Shown piece after piece: positions 24,716-32,177 of a DNA stretch of 32,177 nucleotides. Within the stretch, counting starts at the first letter, position 1. Every line of letters begins with the position of its first letter. Origin of the DNA: Gammaproteobacteria bacterium (lineage in GTDB: Bacteria > Pseudomonadota > Gammaproteobacteria > Steroidobacterales > Woeseiaceae); the NCBI GenBank assembly GCA_029863305.1, contig JAOTVR010000040.1:1-32177 (forward strand), in the 5' to 3' direction. The position numbers and the translations under genes were made by a program. The notes under the pieces are model-generated. The model was not told where the DNA came from and ran no database searches. It saw only the letters and a program-made list of their open reading frames with translations.

Positions 24716-27190
24716 GTGCAGAATCGTTGGAAAATTCACAAGTTCGGTGGCAGTAGCCTCGCGGACGCTGATTGCTTTGGTCGTGTCGCCGGATTGCTGT
24801 TGGATCGCGGCGACGATCGCATGGGCGTCGTCGTCTCGGCAATGGGCGGAATGACCGATGCGCTGCTCAACCTGGTGGCGCTTGCGGAGCGCGATGACGA
24901 GGCGTTTGTTGCCGGTCTGCAGGCAATTGGCAAACGCTACACCGATGCGGCCAGGGCCCTGCTGGATAGCGACCGGCTACCCGCTGTGCTGGATGAGTGG
25001 AGCAAGGATGCCGCTGACATCGAGGATATCCTCAAAGCAATCGCGCTGGTGAAATCGGCGCCGCAGCGCAGCCGCGATGTCGTTTCCGGTTATGGCGAGA
25101 TCTGGTCAGCCAGGCTGCTGGCCGCACGCCTCGAACAGGAATCCGCTGAACGAGGCGGCACCTGGATAGATGCGCGCCGGGTGATCACCGTGAGCCAGAC
25201 AGAGCTGGGCCCTGCGGTTCTGTGGGACACCTCGCAGGCCAGGTTCGATAGCGCTGTGCCCCAGGACTTCACGGGCATAGCCGTCATCACCGGCTTTATC
25301 GCTGCTGACGAGGATGGCTTGCAGACCACTCTGGGCCGCAACGGTAGCGACTATTCCGCGGCAATCTTCGCGGCGCTCAGCAATGCCAGCGAATTGACTA
25401 TCTGGAGCGATGTCGACGGCGTCATGAGCGCCGACCCGCGTTGTGTGCCGGAAGCCCGGGTGATCGAGCAACTCACCTACAACGAGGCCATGGAGCTGGC
25501 GTACTTCGGCGCCAAGGTCATTCATCCACAAACACTCGGACCGGTCGTCGAAAATGATATTCCGGTGATCATCCGCAACAGCTTCAAGCCGCAACACCCG
25601 GGCAGCCGCATCGAGGCGGTGCCGGCAACCGCAGACGACATCAAGGGCATAACGGCGATCGGCGAAATGGCACTGGTAAACCTCGAAGGCTCGGGGATGA
25701 TCGGTGTGCCGGGAACGGCCGACCGTTTGTTTGCCGCGCTGAAGAGGGCGGGCGTTTCGGTCACCCTTATCTCTCAGGCCAGCTCCGAGCACTCCATCTG
25801 CATCGCCGTGCCACAGGACGTTGCGGAACGAGCAAAGCAGGTTGTCAGCGAGGCCTTCGCGGACGAATTACTGAGCGGCCAGATTCAAAGGGTCGATGTA
25901 ACCGATGCACAGAGCATTGTCGCCGTGGTCGGCGACGGCATGGCCGGCACACCGGGTGTCGCGGGTCGATTTTTCGGCACGCTGGGCCGTGCGGGAATCA
26001 ACATTCGTGCTATCGCTCAGGGCTCTTCCGAACGAAATATCTCGGCAGTCGTCGATTCCGACGAGGCGGTACGTGCGTTGCGCGCGGCGCATTCGGGCTT
26101 CTACCTCTCATCAAAAACCATATCGATTGGTCTTATTGGTACGGGCACCGTCGGCGGCACCTTGTTGCAGCAAATCGAAAAGCAATCCAGGCGGCTCGTC
26201 GACGACTTTAATCTCGACTTGCGTGTGCGGGCTATCGCGCGCTCGAAATCCATGCTGTTAGGTGATCGTCGTATCGATCTTGCTAACTGGCAACAGAAGT
26301 ATGAGCAGGGTTCCGTGGATATCGATCTCGAGGCGTTTGAGCGACACGTCAATCCCGATCATTTGCCGCACGCCGTGATCATTGATTGCACAGCCGAGGA
26401 ATCGATTGCGACACGCTATGCCGGCTGGCTGGAACGCGGGATCCACGTCATTACACCGAACAAGAAAGCAGGCAGCGGCCCGATCGCCGCCTTCGAGGAA
26501 TTGCAGGCCAAAGGCAAACACGGGAGTTCGCATTTCTTTTACGAGACCACGGTAGGCGCCGCGCTGCCGATCATCACGACGCTGCAGGATCTGACGGATA
26601 CCGGTGATGAGATTCGCTCGGTGCAGGGCATATTCTCTGGCACGCTGGCGTATCTGTTTAACGTTTACGATGGCAACACACCGTTTTCCAGCATTGTGCG
26701 GCAGGCGCGCGAAAGCGGCTATACCGAACCCGATCCACGCGACGATCTGTCGGGAATGGACGTCGCCCGAAAACTGATCATCCTGGCCCGTGAACTGGGC
26801 CACAAGACAGAGCTTGGTGACTTTCCGGTGGAGAATCTCGTACCTGAGCCGCTGCGCGAGGGCAGCATCGACGATTTTCTTGAGCGACTTGGCGACTACG
26901 ACGAGCATATGCGGACGATTTATGAGAAAGCCAGGACGGCGGGCAAGAAACTGCGCTACGTTGGCCGGCTGGATGCCGCCGGAAACGCCGCGGTGGGTCT
27001 CGAATCGGTAACGGCTGATCACCCATTCAGTAATATCAATTTGACGGATAATATCGTGCAATTCGAAACCGATCGTTACTCGGCCAACCCGCTGGTCATA
27101 CAAGGTCCGGGAGCAGGCCCCGAAGTGACCGCAGGCGGCGTATTCAGCGACCTGCTGCGGCTCGCCAAATACCTGAGTTGGGATGACTGA
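24716..27190 (+). CDS. thrA: Bifunctional aspartokinase / homoserine dehydrogenase
   Basis: 824 residues from a GTG at 24716, chosen because GAGG lies seven bases upstream; in-frame TTG codons at 24698 and 24704 lack such a site. E. coli ThrA has 820. The kinase domain (about 1-300) begins IHKFGGSSLAD, with RNGSDYSAAIFAALSNA and WSDVDGVMSADPR. Two ACT domains follow (IGEMALVNLEGSGMIGVPG; VAVVGDGMAGTPGVAGRFFG), then the dehydrogenase from about 470: IGLIGTGTVGGTLL for NADP, VITPNKKAG, GIFSGTLAYLFN and GVFSDLLRLAKY. It catalyses the first and third steps from aspartate to threonine. Its stop overlaps thrB by eight bases. Whether it is threonine- or otherwise inhibited cannot be read. No threonine-rich leader peptide was found. 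Confidence 0.95.
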   Translation: MQNRWKIHKFGGSSLADADCFGRVAGLLLDRGDDRMGVVVSAMGGMTDALLNLVALAERDDEAFVAGLQAIGKRYTDAARALLDSDRLPAVLDEWSKDAADIEDILKAIALVKSAPQRSRDVVSGYGEIWSARLLAARLEQESAERGGTWIDARRVITVSQTELGPAVLWDTSQARFDSAVPQDFTGIAVITGFIAADEDGLQTTLGRNGSDYSAAIFAALSNASELTIWSDVDGVMSADPRCVPEARVIEQLTYNEAMELAYFGAKVIHPQTLGPVVENDIPVIIRNSFKPQHPGSRIEAVPATADDIKGITAIGEMALVNLEGSGMIGVPGTADRLFAALKRAGVSVTLISQASSEHSICIAVPQDVAERAKQVVSEAFADELLSGQIQRVDVTDAQSIVAVVGDGMAGTPGVAGRFFGTLGRAGINIRAIAQGSSERNISAVVDSDEAVRALRAAHSGFYLSSKTISIGLIGTGTVGGTLLQQIEKQSRRLVDDFNLDLRVRAIARSKSMLLGDRRIDLANWQQKYEQGSVDIDLEAFERHVNPDHLPHAVIIDCTAEESIATRYAGWLERGIHVITPNKKAGSGPIAAFEELQAKGKHGSSHFFYETTVGAALPIITTLQDLTDTGDEIRSVQGIFSGTLAYLFNVYDGNTPFSSIVRQARESGYTEPDPRDDLSGMDVARKLIILARELGHKTELGDFPVENLVPEPLREGSIDDFLERLGDYDEHMRTIYEKARTAGKKLRYVGRLDAAGNAAVGLESVTADHPFSNINLTDNIVQFETDRYSANPLVIQGPGAGPEVTAGGVFSDLLRLAKYLSWDD

Positions 27191-28133
27191 CGTGGTCGAA
27201 TCCGTAACTGCGTTTGCACCCGCGTCGATTGGAAATCTGGCTGTCGGTTTCGACATGCTGGGGCTGGCGCTGACGGGCGTCGGTGACCGCGTTATCGCAC
27301 GCAGAACAGACGGCACTGGAGTCACAATCGCAGAGGTGCGTGGTCTCGATGGTGAACTGCATCCGTATCTGTCAACCGACCCGGATCACAACACAGCCTC
27401 CATCGCTGCACAGGCGCTTTGGAAAGAGTACGGCGCTGATGGCGGCGTTGAGTTGAAGGTCCACAAGGGCATTCCATTGCAATCGGGAATGGGCAGCTCG
27501 GCCGCGTCAGCCGTCGCAGCAGCCGTTGCCGTCAATGCGCTGCTGCCAAATCCGCTGGCCGACCGGCAACTGCTGCCGTATGCACTCGAAGGCGAAAAAT
27601 ACGCCAGCGGCGGACTGCATGCCGATAATGTGGCGCCCTGCCTGATGGGCGGGATGATCTTGTGTCCGCGGGTTTTATTGCCCGAGATCATTCGCGTGCC
27701 CGTTCCAAAGGGTCTCAGTGCGGTCCTCGTTCACCCGGAACTTCAGGTCAATACGGCGCACGCACGCCGGAGCCTTGCCAAAGGCTATTCGATGGAGCAG
27801 TGGCTGAGCCAGCAGGGGTATCTCGCCGGTTTCATCGCGGCTTGCGCCACCGGGAATATTGCACTGATAGGCAGGACACTCAAGGATGTGGTTATTGAGC
27901 CGCAGCGTGCCTCCGCGGTGTCGTGCTTTGATGCGGTAAAAGCAGCGGCGGAGCGTGGTGGTGCCCTCGGTGTAAGCCTGTCCGGAAGCGGCCCGAGTAT
28001 GTTTGCCTTGTGCAAGGAAAACGTGGCAAACAATCTCGCTACGGCGATGGAGCAGGCGTGTCGTGGTGTCGGCGTCCAATGTCAGTCGTGGGTGAGTCCG
28101 CTCGACGCGCCGGGCGCGCATGTGGAGACCTGA
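27183..28133 (+). CDS. thrB: Homoserine kinase (GHMP family)
   Basis: 316 residues. GHMP features: FAPASIGNLAVGFDMLGLAL at the N-terminus, the ATP-binding stretch GIPLQSGMGSSAASAVAAA (about 96-114), and the C-terminal motif GVSLSGSGPSMFALC. These fit ThrB, which phosphorylates homoserine to O-phosphohomoserine. The ATG at 27183 lies inside the end of thrA; a GTG at 27192 just after the thrA stop is an alternative start. thrC begins two bases after this gene's stop, so translation is probably coupled through thrABC. Confidence 0.95.
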   Translation: MTDVVESVTAFAPASIGNLAVGFDMLGLALTGVGDRVIARRTDGTGVTIAEVRGLDGELHPYLSTDPDHNTASIAAQALWKEYGADGGVELKVHKGIPLQSGMGSSAASAVAAAVAVNALLPNPLADRQLLPYALEGEKYASGGLHADNVAPCLMGGMILCPRVLLPEIIRVPVPKGLSAVLVHPELQVNTAHARRSLAKGYSMEQWLSQQGYLAGFIAACATGNIALIGRTLKDVVIEPQRASAVSCFDAVKAAAERGGALGVSLSGSGPSMFALCKENVANNLATAMEQACRGVGVQCQSWVSPLDAPGAHVET

Positions 28134-28135
28134 CC

Positions 28136-29443
28136 ATGCGCTTTGTCAGCACACGTGGTGACACAACGGTCAGCCTCGATGCTGCGCTGGTGAACGGCAT
28201 CGCGGCCGATGGCGGCCTCTATGTGCCGGTCGAATTGCCGTCGTTCGAGGTCAGGGACTTCGAGGCTGCAACGACCATTCCCGAGGTTGCGGCAACCCTG
28301 TTAAGGCCGTTTTTCAGCGACTCCTCTTTGCTTGAAGACCTCGAGCAGATACTCGCTGAAACTTTCAGTTTTCCGATTCCAACTACGCCACTGCCGATGC
28401 GCGACGGCAACGCCAGCCTGCTCGAGCTCTATCATGGGCCGACCGCCGCGTTCAAGGATGTTGGGGCAGGGTTCCTTGCAGCGTGCCTCGGTCGGCTCGA
28501 GGGCGACGCAGCATCGCCACTGACGATCCTTGTCGCCACTTCGGGTGATACCGGTGGCGCGGTCGCCGCGGCGTTCGACAAACGGCCCGGCATGCGGGTT
28601 GTGGTGCTGTTTCCAGAGGGTCGCGTTTCTGCGCGCCAGGAGCACCAGCTGACCTGCTGGAGCAACAATGTGCTGTCTCTGTCGGTGCGCGGAGCATTCG
28701 ACGATTGCCAGACGCTCGTGAAAGCGGCACTGGCCGACGCCGGGCTGAATTCCAGGTATCGTTTCAGCTCGGCGAACAGTATCAACATCGGCAGACTGCT
28801 GCCGCAAAGCACCTATTATGCGGCCGCCAGTCTGAGGCATCTGCGCGGCGCGGGCAGCAAACCGGGATTCGTGATTCCGACGGGCAATCTCGGCAATGCG
28901 CTGGCCTGTATCATGGCTCGTGAAATGGGCTTGCCCATCGGACCGATCGTGCTTGCGACCAATGCTAACCGGACTATTCCCGAGTATTTCTCCACTCTTA
29001 ACTGGGTTCCGCGGGCAAGTGTGCAGACACTCGCATCGGCGATGGACGTAGGCGATCCGAGCAATATGGAAAGATTGCGCAATCTGCTGGGTGAGGCCGA
29101 CGTCCTGCGTGAATGCCTCGGCGTGCTGTCAGTCGATGATGCGCAGATTGAAGCCGCGATACGCAGGGACTATGCCGATTTTGGATTTGCGACCTGCCCG
29201 CACACGGCGACGGCGACACATACCTTTCATGAACTCGACGACGAATTGCGCAGGCAGCATGACTGGATACTGGTCGCTACAGCACACCCCGCGAAATTCG
29301 AAACAATCGTCGAGCCGCTGATTGGCGCTTCGGTTCCGTTGCCAGATGAGCTTGCCGAGATTATGGCGCGGCCGAGTCGCTCTGTATCAATCGATCCGCA
29401 GCTTGGCGATCTTGCAGCGGCAATGTCGGGGCATTTCGGCTGA
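28136..29443 (+). CDS. thrC: Threonine synthase
   Basis: 435 residues from the ATG at 28136 (MRFVSTRGD), right after the thrB stop. In-frame starts further up, inside thrB, are rejected. The PLP lysine is in YHGPTAAFKDVGAGF (K107). Other conserved segments are NGIAADGGLYVPVELP, ATSGDTGGAVAAAF, LFPEGRVSARQEHQLTCW, NSINIGRLLPQSTYY and FVIPTGNLGNALAC. The enzyme converts O-phosphohomoserine to threonine. The last base of its stop codon is the first base of the next gene's ATG (TGATG). Confidence 0.96.
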   Translation: MRFVSTRGDTTVSLDAALVNGIAADGGLYVPVELPSFEVRDFEAATTIPEVAATLLRPFFSDSSLLEDLEQILAETFSFPIPTTPLPMRDGNASLLELYHGPTAAFKDVGAGFLAACLGRLEGDAASPLTILVATSGDTGGAVAAAFDKRPGMRVVVLFPEGRVSARQEHQLTCWSNNVLSLSVRGAFDDCQTLVKAALADAGLNSRYRFSSANSINIGRLLPQSTYYAAASLRHLRGAGSKPGFVIPTGNLGNALACIMAREMGLPIGPIVLATNANRTIPEYFSTLNWVPRASVQTLASAMDVGDPSNMERLRNLLGEADVLRECLGVLSVDDAQIEAAIRRDYADFGFATCPHTATATHTFHELDDELRRQHDWILVATAHPAKFETIVEPLIGASVPLPDELAEIMARPSRSVSIDPQLGDLAAAMSGHFG

Positions 29444-30042
29444 TGGCCGAGCTACTGACAGCGGAAAACGTCTGGTGGCCCGCGCTGATTGGTGTGCTTG
29501 TATTGCTGGTGATATGGTTTCTGTATCGTCGGCGCGACGCCGGCAACCGGCTCAAGAAAGTCCTGAGTGACATCGGTTACGATCGTATCGAGCACCTGCT
29601 GATTCCGAACGGTGATGATGGCGAGATTCAGATCGATCACCTGCTGCTGACGTCTCAGGGCTTGCTGATCATCGACATCAAGGAAGCTGTGGGCACAATA
29701 TTTGGCAGCGATAAAATGACCGAGTGGGCTGTGATCAGCAACGAACGCCGCTACGCCTTTCCGAACCCGCAGGCGGCGCTCTACGATCGAATCGCAGCCG
29801 TGCGTCACATCGTCCGGCAAGTGCCGGTGGCAGGACGGATTCTGTTTCTTGACGGCGCCGAGTTCACGAAGGGCGTGCCCAGTCTGGTCACCAATCTCGA
29901 CGAACTTCTGGACGAGTTCGGCGAGGCGGATAAAACCGCGGCGAAGCGAAAAGTCGATGCATTCAAACCGCACTGGGACTTGATTCGCAAGGCTGCGCTG
30001 GACACGCAGGTTGATCGAATGCTCGGTCAGCGGATCAAGTGA
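29443..30042 (+). CDS. Membrane-anchored NERD-domain (nuclease-related) protein
   Basis: 199 residues. A single N-terminal helix (about 11-28, WWPALIGVLVLLVIWFLYRRR) with a basic edge suggests inner-membrane anchoring with the rest in the cytoplasm. The following domain resembles NERD: GEIQIDHLLLTSQGLLIIDIKEAVG (split by the usual spacing), then WAVISNERRYAFPNPQAAL. Candidate catalytic positions of the restriction-endonuclease-like fold are E61, D65 and D78-x-K80; the usual ExK/EVK is DIK here. No substrate is known for most NERD proteins. The start shares one base with the thrC stop, and the stop overlaps the next gene, so it appears to be part of the thr operon. Confidence 0.72.
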   Translation: MAELLTAENVWWPALIGVLVLLVIWFLYRRRDAGNRLKKVLSDIGYDRIEHLLIPNGDDGEIQIDHLLLTSQGLLIIDIKEAVGTIFGSDKMTEWAVISNERRYAFPNPQAALYDRIAAVRHIVRQVPVAGRILFLDGAEFTKGVPSLVTNLDELLDEFGEADKTAAKRKVDAFKPHWDLIRKAALDTQVDRMLGQRIK

Positions 30043-30578
30043 CCGAGACTGTCACGATGGCCGGAGGTGTCAAGATACGCAAGGCGGACGACGATGACAT
30101 CAAGGACCTGTCGGCGATCGGGCATGCATCGTTCAGACAAGCCTACGAAGCCTGGTCTCACCCGGACGACCTGGTTGCACACCTTGATGCCTTCTTTAGC
30201 GAAGAGGCGATTCGTAAGGAGATGCAGTTGCCCGGGCACAATTATCTCATTGCCATGAACGATGCGGTGGCCGCAGGTTTTGTGAAGATTCGCGAGAATA
30301 CACGTCCCGACGAAGTGCCGGCAACGCGTGCGCTCGAACTGCACCAGGTATACGTCATGCCCGAGCAGCAACGGTGCGGCATCGGCGGAATGCTGATAGA
30401 GGCCGCCGCCAGTTTTGCTCGTGACAAGGCTGCCGATGGCATCTGGCTTTCGGTTTGGGAATACGCACCGTGGGCCGTGAACTGTTACCGTAAATATGGC
30501 TTCGACGTGGTAGGCACGGCAGATTTTCAGTTGGGGCGGACCGTGTACACCGACCTGCTAATGTGGCGATCAACCTGA
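30039..30578 (+). CDS. GNAT-family N-acetyltransferase
   Basis: 179 residues from a GTG overlapping the NERD gene stop (GTGA); an ATG at 30057 giving 173 residues is equally possible. The GNAT acetyl-CoA site QQRCGIGGMLIEAA (about 110-123) follows the strand LHQVYVMPE, and SVWEYAPWAVNCYRKYGFDVVG is the typical C-terminal motif. Such enzymes acetylate amines on small molecules or protein N-termini; this sequence is reminiscent of the spermidine/ribosomal-type GNATs, but the substrate is unknown. It is the last gene of the thr-linked run and converges with tatD after 43 bases with no obvious terminator. Confidence 0.88.
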   Translation: MTETVTMAGGVKIRKADDDDIKDLSAIGHASFRQAYEAWSHPDDLVAHLDAFFSEEAIRKEMQLPGHNYLIAMNDAVAAGFVKIRENTRPDEVPATRALELHQVYVMPEQQRCGIGGMLIEAAASFARDKAADGIWLSVWEYAPWAVNCYRKYGFDVVGTADFQLGRTVYTDLLMWRST

Positions 30579-30621
30579 ATGCCGAGCGGCGTTCAGCACG
30601 AGAAGGTGGTTTCCGGAGCGA

Positions 30622-31416
30622 CTAGTCCAGGTTAAAGAATTGCATGGCATTGTTGGTGGTGATGTTCGCTACGTGCTCCACGCGTTGCCCTCGCGCTTCC
30701 GCCACAACACGCACTACTTCAGTCAGATAGGCCGGTTCGTTCCGCCGCGACCTGGGCCTCGGTTGAATTGTCCGTGGCAGCAGGTACGGCGCATCGGTCT
30801 CGATCAGCAGCCGGTCATCGGGAATGATCGAAACAATGTCATGCAAATGCGCGCCCCGGCGCTCGTCGCAAATCCAGCCGGTGATGCCGATCCACAGCCC
30901 CATGGCGAGGTATTCACGTAGTGACTCACCTTCGCCCGTGAAGCAATGGGCGACGGCCCTGGACAGCCTGGGCAGCATCGGTTCGAGGACTTCGACGAAG
31001 TCGTCGTGTGCGTCACGCTGGTGCAGGAACACGGGCAAAGCCGTCGCGGCGGCGATCTCCAGCTGCGCCTGAAACGCTCGCAGCTGATCCGAACGTGGCG
31101 AGAAGTTGCGGAAGTAGTCCAGCCCGCACTCGCCGACGGCCACGACTGCAGCGTCTTCGGCCAATTCGGTGATCAGCTCGATGCTGCTCTCGTCAAAATC
31201 CGCCGCATGGTGCGGATGTACGCCAGCCGTCGCATACAGGCGGCCCGGCTCGGTTCGGGCCAACGTGACGGCGTCGATACTGCCCTGATTGCTGCTGCCG
31301 GTAACAATCATTTTCGTTACGCCGGCATCGCTGGCGCGCTGCAGCACTGCGTCGCGGTCCTCATCGAAACTGTCGTGCGTCAGATTGGCACCTATATCGA
31401 TCAGTGGGTAGGGCAT
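30622..31416 (-). CDS. tatD: TatD-family metal-dependent deoxyribonuclease
   Basis: 264 residues. The amidohydrolase-like TIM barrel shows LIDIGANLTHDSF at the N-terminus, TAGVHPHHA (about 64-71), GECGLDYFRNFSPRSDQ (E96), PVFLHQRDA (H132), AVAHCFTGEG (H157) and LLIETDAPYLLPR (D208), with C-terminal RRNEPAYLTEVV. The DIGANLT start resembles TatD itself rather than the YcfH/YjjV branches. E. coli TatD has 3'-5' exonuclease activity and is linked to DNA repair and quality control. The ribosome-binding site is weak. It is divergent from the VNG-repeat gene across 73 bases. Confidence 0.92.
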   Translation of the reverse strand: MPYPLIDIGANLTHDSFDEDRDAVLQRASDAGVTKMIVTGSSNQGSIDAVTLARTEPGRLYATAGVHPHHAADFDESSIELITELAEDAAVVAVGECGLDYFRNFSPRSDQLRAFQAQLEIAAATALPVFLHQRDAHDDFVEVLEPMLPRLSRAVAHCFTGEGESLREYLAMGLWIGITGWICDERRGAHLHDIVSIIPDDRLLIETDAPYLLPRTIQPRPRSRRNEPAYLTEVVRVVAEARGQRVEHVANITTNNAMQFFNLD

Positions 31417-31454
31417 TTTTTTCTCTCGGGTTGCAACCGTTTCAGCGTCCGGGG

Positions 31455-31471
31455 TATCTAAACAGTAGATA
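31455..31471. promoter_or_regulatory. Small dyad in the tatD / VNG-repeat intergenic region
   Basis: TATCTA-N5-TAGATA forms a perfect 6-bp inverted repeat in the 73-base divergent gap, just upstream of the AGGGGA ribosome-binding site of the rightward gene. TTGCAA at 31431-31436 is 18 bases before TATCTA and could be a weak -35, making the dyad overlap a -10. It could be an operator or chance. Confidence 0.3.
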
Positions 31472-31489
31472 TTCCCAGGGGACTATAAG

Positions 31490-32177
31490 ATGAACAAGGC
31501 ATTGATCAAGAGCGCATTCACGGTCGGTTTGCTGGCCATGTTGTTGGTGGTCCCGGTGTATGGCGCTAGCGTCAACAAGAGCATCAGGATCGATGCGGGC
31601 AGTGAAGCTGATGGTGCGACGACTGTCAACGGCAGCGTGTCGGTGGGTGAGGGCGCCGTCGTGAGCGGCTCGCTGGAGACCGTCAACGGCAAGATTCGCG
31701 TTGATGACGATGCCACGATCGAAGATGCCCAGACCGTCAATGGCAGCCTGAGTATCGCGGACGGTGTCAGGGCCGAGGACCTGACTACGGTAAACGGTGC
31801 GATCAGAGTCGGCGCAAATTCAATCATCTCCGGGGAGGTTGATGCTGTAAATGGCAGCATCATGCTGGCAAAAGGCAGTAAAGTGGCCAAAGATGTCGGT
31901 AACGTGAATGGCAGCATCGAGCTCCAGGGCAGCGTGGTGGGCGGCAACGTCAGTACGGTTAGCGGTGATGTCGACCTCAGTGATGCCGCGGTCATCGAGG
32001 GCGACCTGATCATTGAAAAGCCGAATTCCTGGGGCTGGGGCAACAATAAATCCCGCGTGCCCAAAGTCATCATCGGGCCTGGATCTGAAGTCCGGGGTTC
32101 TATCAAGCTGGAGCGCGAGGTCGAACTGTATATCAGTGACACGGCGAAAGTCGCCGCGGTCGAGGGTGCGATGGCGA
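31490..32177 (+). CDS. Secreted VNG-repeat (predicted beta-helix) protein, 3' end beyond the window
   Basis: An open frame of 229 codons runs from the ATG at 31490 to the right edge without a stop. AGGGGA lies about seven bases upstream. Residues 1-26 form a signal peptide (NKALIKSAF, then VGLLAMLLVVPVYGA). The mature part contains the tetrad T/A/N-V-N/S-G at residues 45, 64, 82, 100, 119, 138 and 156, a spacing of 18-19 residues, each followed by a short alternating strand (SVSV, KIRV, SLSI, AIRV, SIML, SIEL, DVDL). This regularity suggests a right-handed beta-helix of the bactofilin/polymer-forming type, though bactofilins are normally cytoplasmic. After a Trp/Asn-rich insert (about 178-188) further strands resume (KVIIGPGSEVRGSIKL). 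No function is known to me. Location is probably periplasmic or extracellular. Confidence 0.82.
   Translation, partial: MNKALIKSAFTVGLLAMLLVVPVYGASVNKSIRIDAGSEADGATTVNGSVSVGEGAVVSGSLETVNGKIRVDDDATIEDAQTVNGSLSIADGVRAEDLTTVNGAIRVGANSIISGEVDAVNGSIMLAKGSKVAKDVGNVNGSIELQGSVVGGNVSTVSGDVDLSDAAVIEGDLIIEKPNSWGWGNNKSRVPKVIIGPGSEVRGSIKLEREVELYISDTAKVAAVEGAMA

Noticed and set aside
24643..24756. 37-codon frame upstream of thrA as a thr attenuator leader peptide
   Set aside because: It has only one Thr codon and three Ile codons, no terminator/antiterminator hairpins follow, and it overlaps the thrA start out of frame.
31483..32142. 219-residue minus-strand open frame rich in Leu, Ser, Thr and Pro
   Set aside because: It is a shadow of the VNG-repeat gene. 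The plus strand has a signal peptide, a ribosome-binding site and an ordered repeat; the minus frame is low complexity with no recognisable domain.
1..32177. Mobile element, CRISPR, phage or defence system
   Set aside because: No transposase, integrase, cas gene, direct-repeat array, attachment site or known defence protein was seen. The NERD protein is the nearest to a nuclease, but it sits in a biosynthetic operon.

Overview
The window is a compact, GC-rich chromosomal segment from a gammaproteobacterium, mostly housekeeping genes. This rests on the fused gene order yebC-ruvC-ruvA-ruvB-ybgC-tolQ-tolR-tolA-tolB-pal-cpoB, a monofunctional RelA, a bifunctional aspartokinase/homoserine dehydrogenase heading thrABC, and an AlkB-type alkane hydroxylase. 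A marine or sediment lineage near Woeseiaceae/Chromatiales/Xanthomonadales would fit, but that is inference; no 16S gene is present. I see no insertion sequence, prophage, CRISPR array, integrase or recognisable defence island. No gene-free stretch exceeds about 175 bases.

Layout. 1-592: 3' part of a PLP-dependent decarboxylase-like gene, convergent with a small outer-membrane beta-barrel gene (589-1251, minus) whose intrinsic terminator lies inside the decarboxylase coding sequence. 1422-2633 (minus): alkB. 2821-3282: small DUF5658-type membrane protein. 3381-8916: sucA-sucB-lpdA, the complete 2-oxoglutarate dehydrogenase complex with its own E3. 8983-11196: membrane-anchored TolB-like/TPR protein, convergent with an AGCS sodium:amino-acid symporter (11193-12674, minus). 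12824-14215: nfeD plus an SPFH/stomatin gene (qmcA type). 14222-16354 (minus): relA, divergent from yebC.

16459-24473 is a nearly unbroken plus-strand run: yebC, the Holliday-junction genes ruvCAB, the thioesterase ybgC, and the Tol-Pal cell-envelope system with CpoB. Many junctions are ATGA overlaps; the one clear gap, before pal, carries a perfect extended -10. A tRNA-Lys(UUU) with a good sigma70-type promoter follows, then thrA-thrB-thrC, which runs with overlapping start/stop codons into a membrane-anchored NERD-domain protein and a GNAT acetyltransferase. A TatD-type metallohydrolase lies on the minus strand. The window ends inside a secreted protein built from 18-19-residue VNG repeats (31490 to the edge), probably a beta-helix.

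The items most worth a second look are the VNG-repeat protein, the NERD protein translationally linked to thrC, the terminator hidden in the decarboxylase gene, an AT-rich island inside relA, and possible read-through from the tRNA-Lys promoter into thrABC. None of these is proof of a new system.
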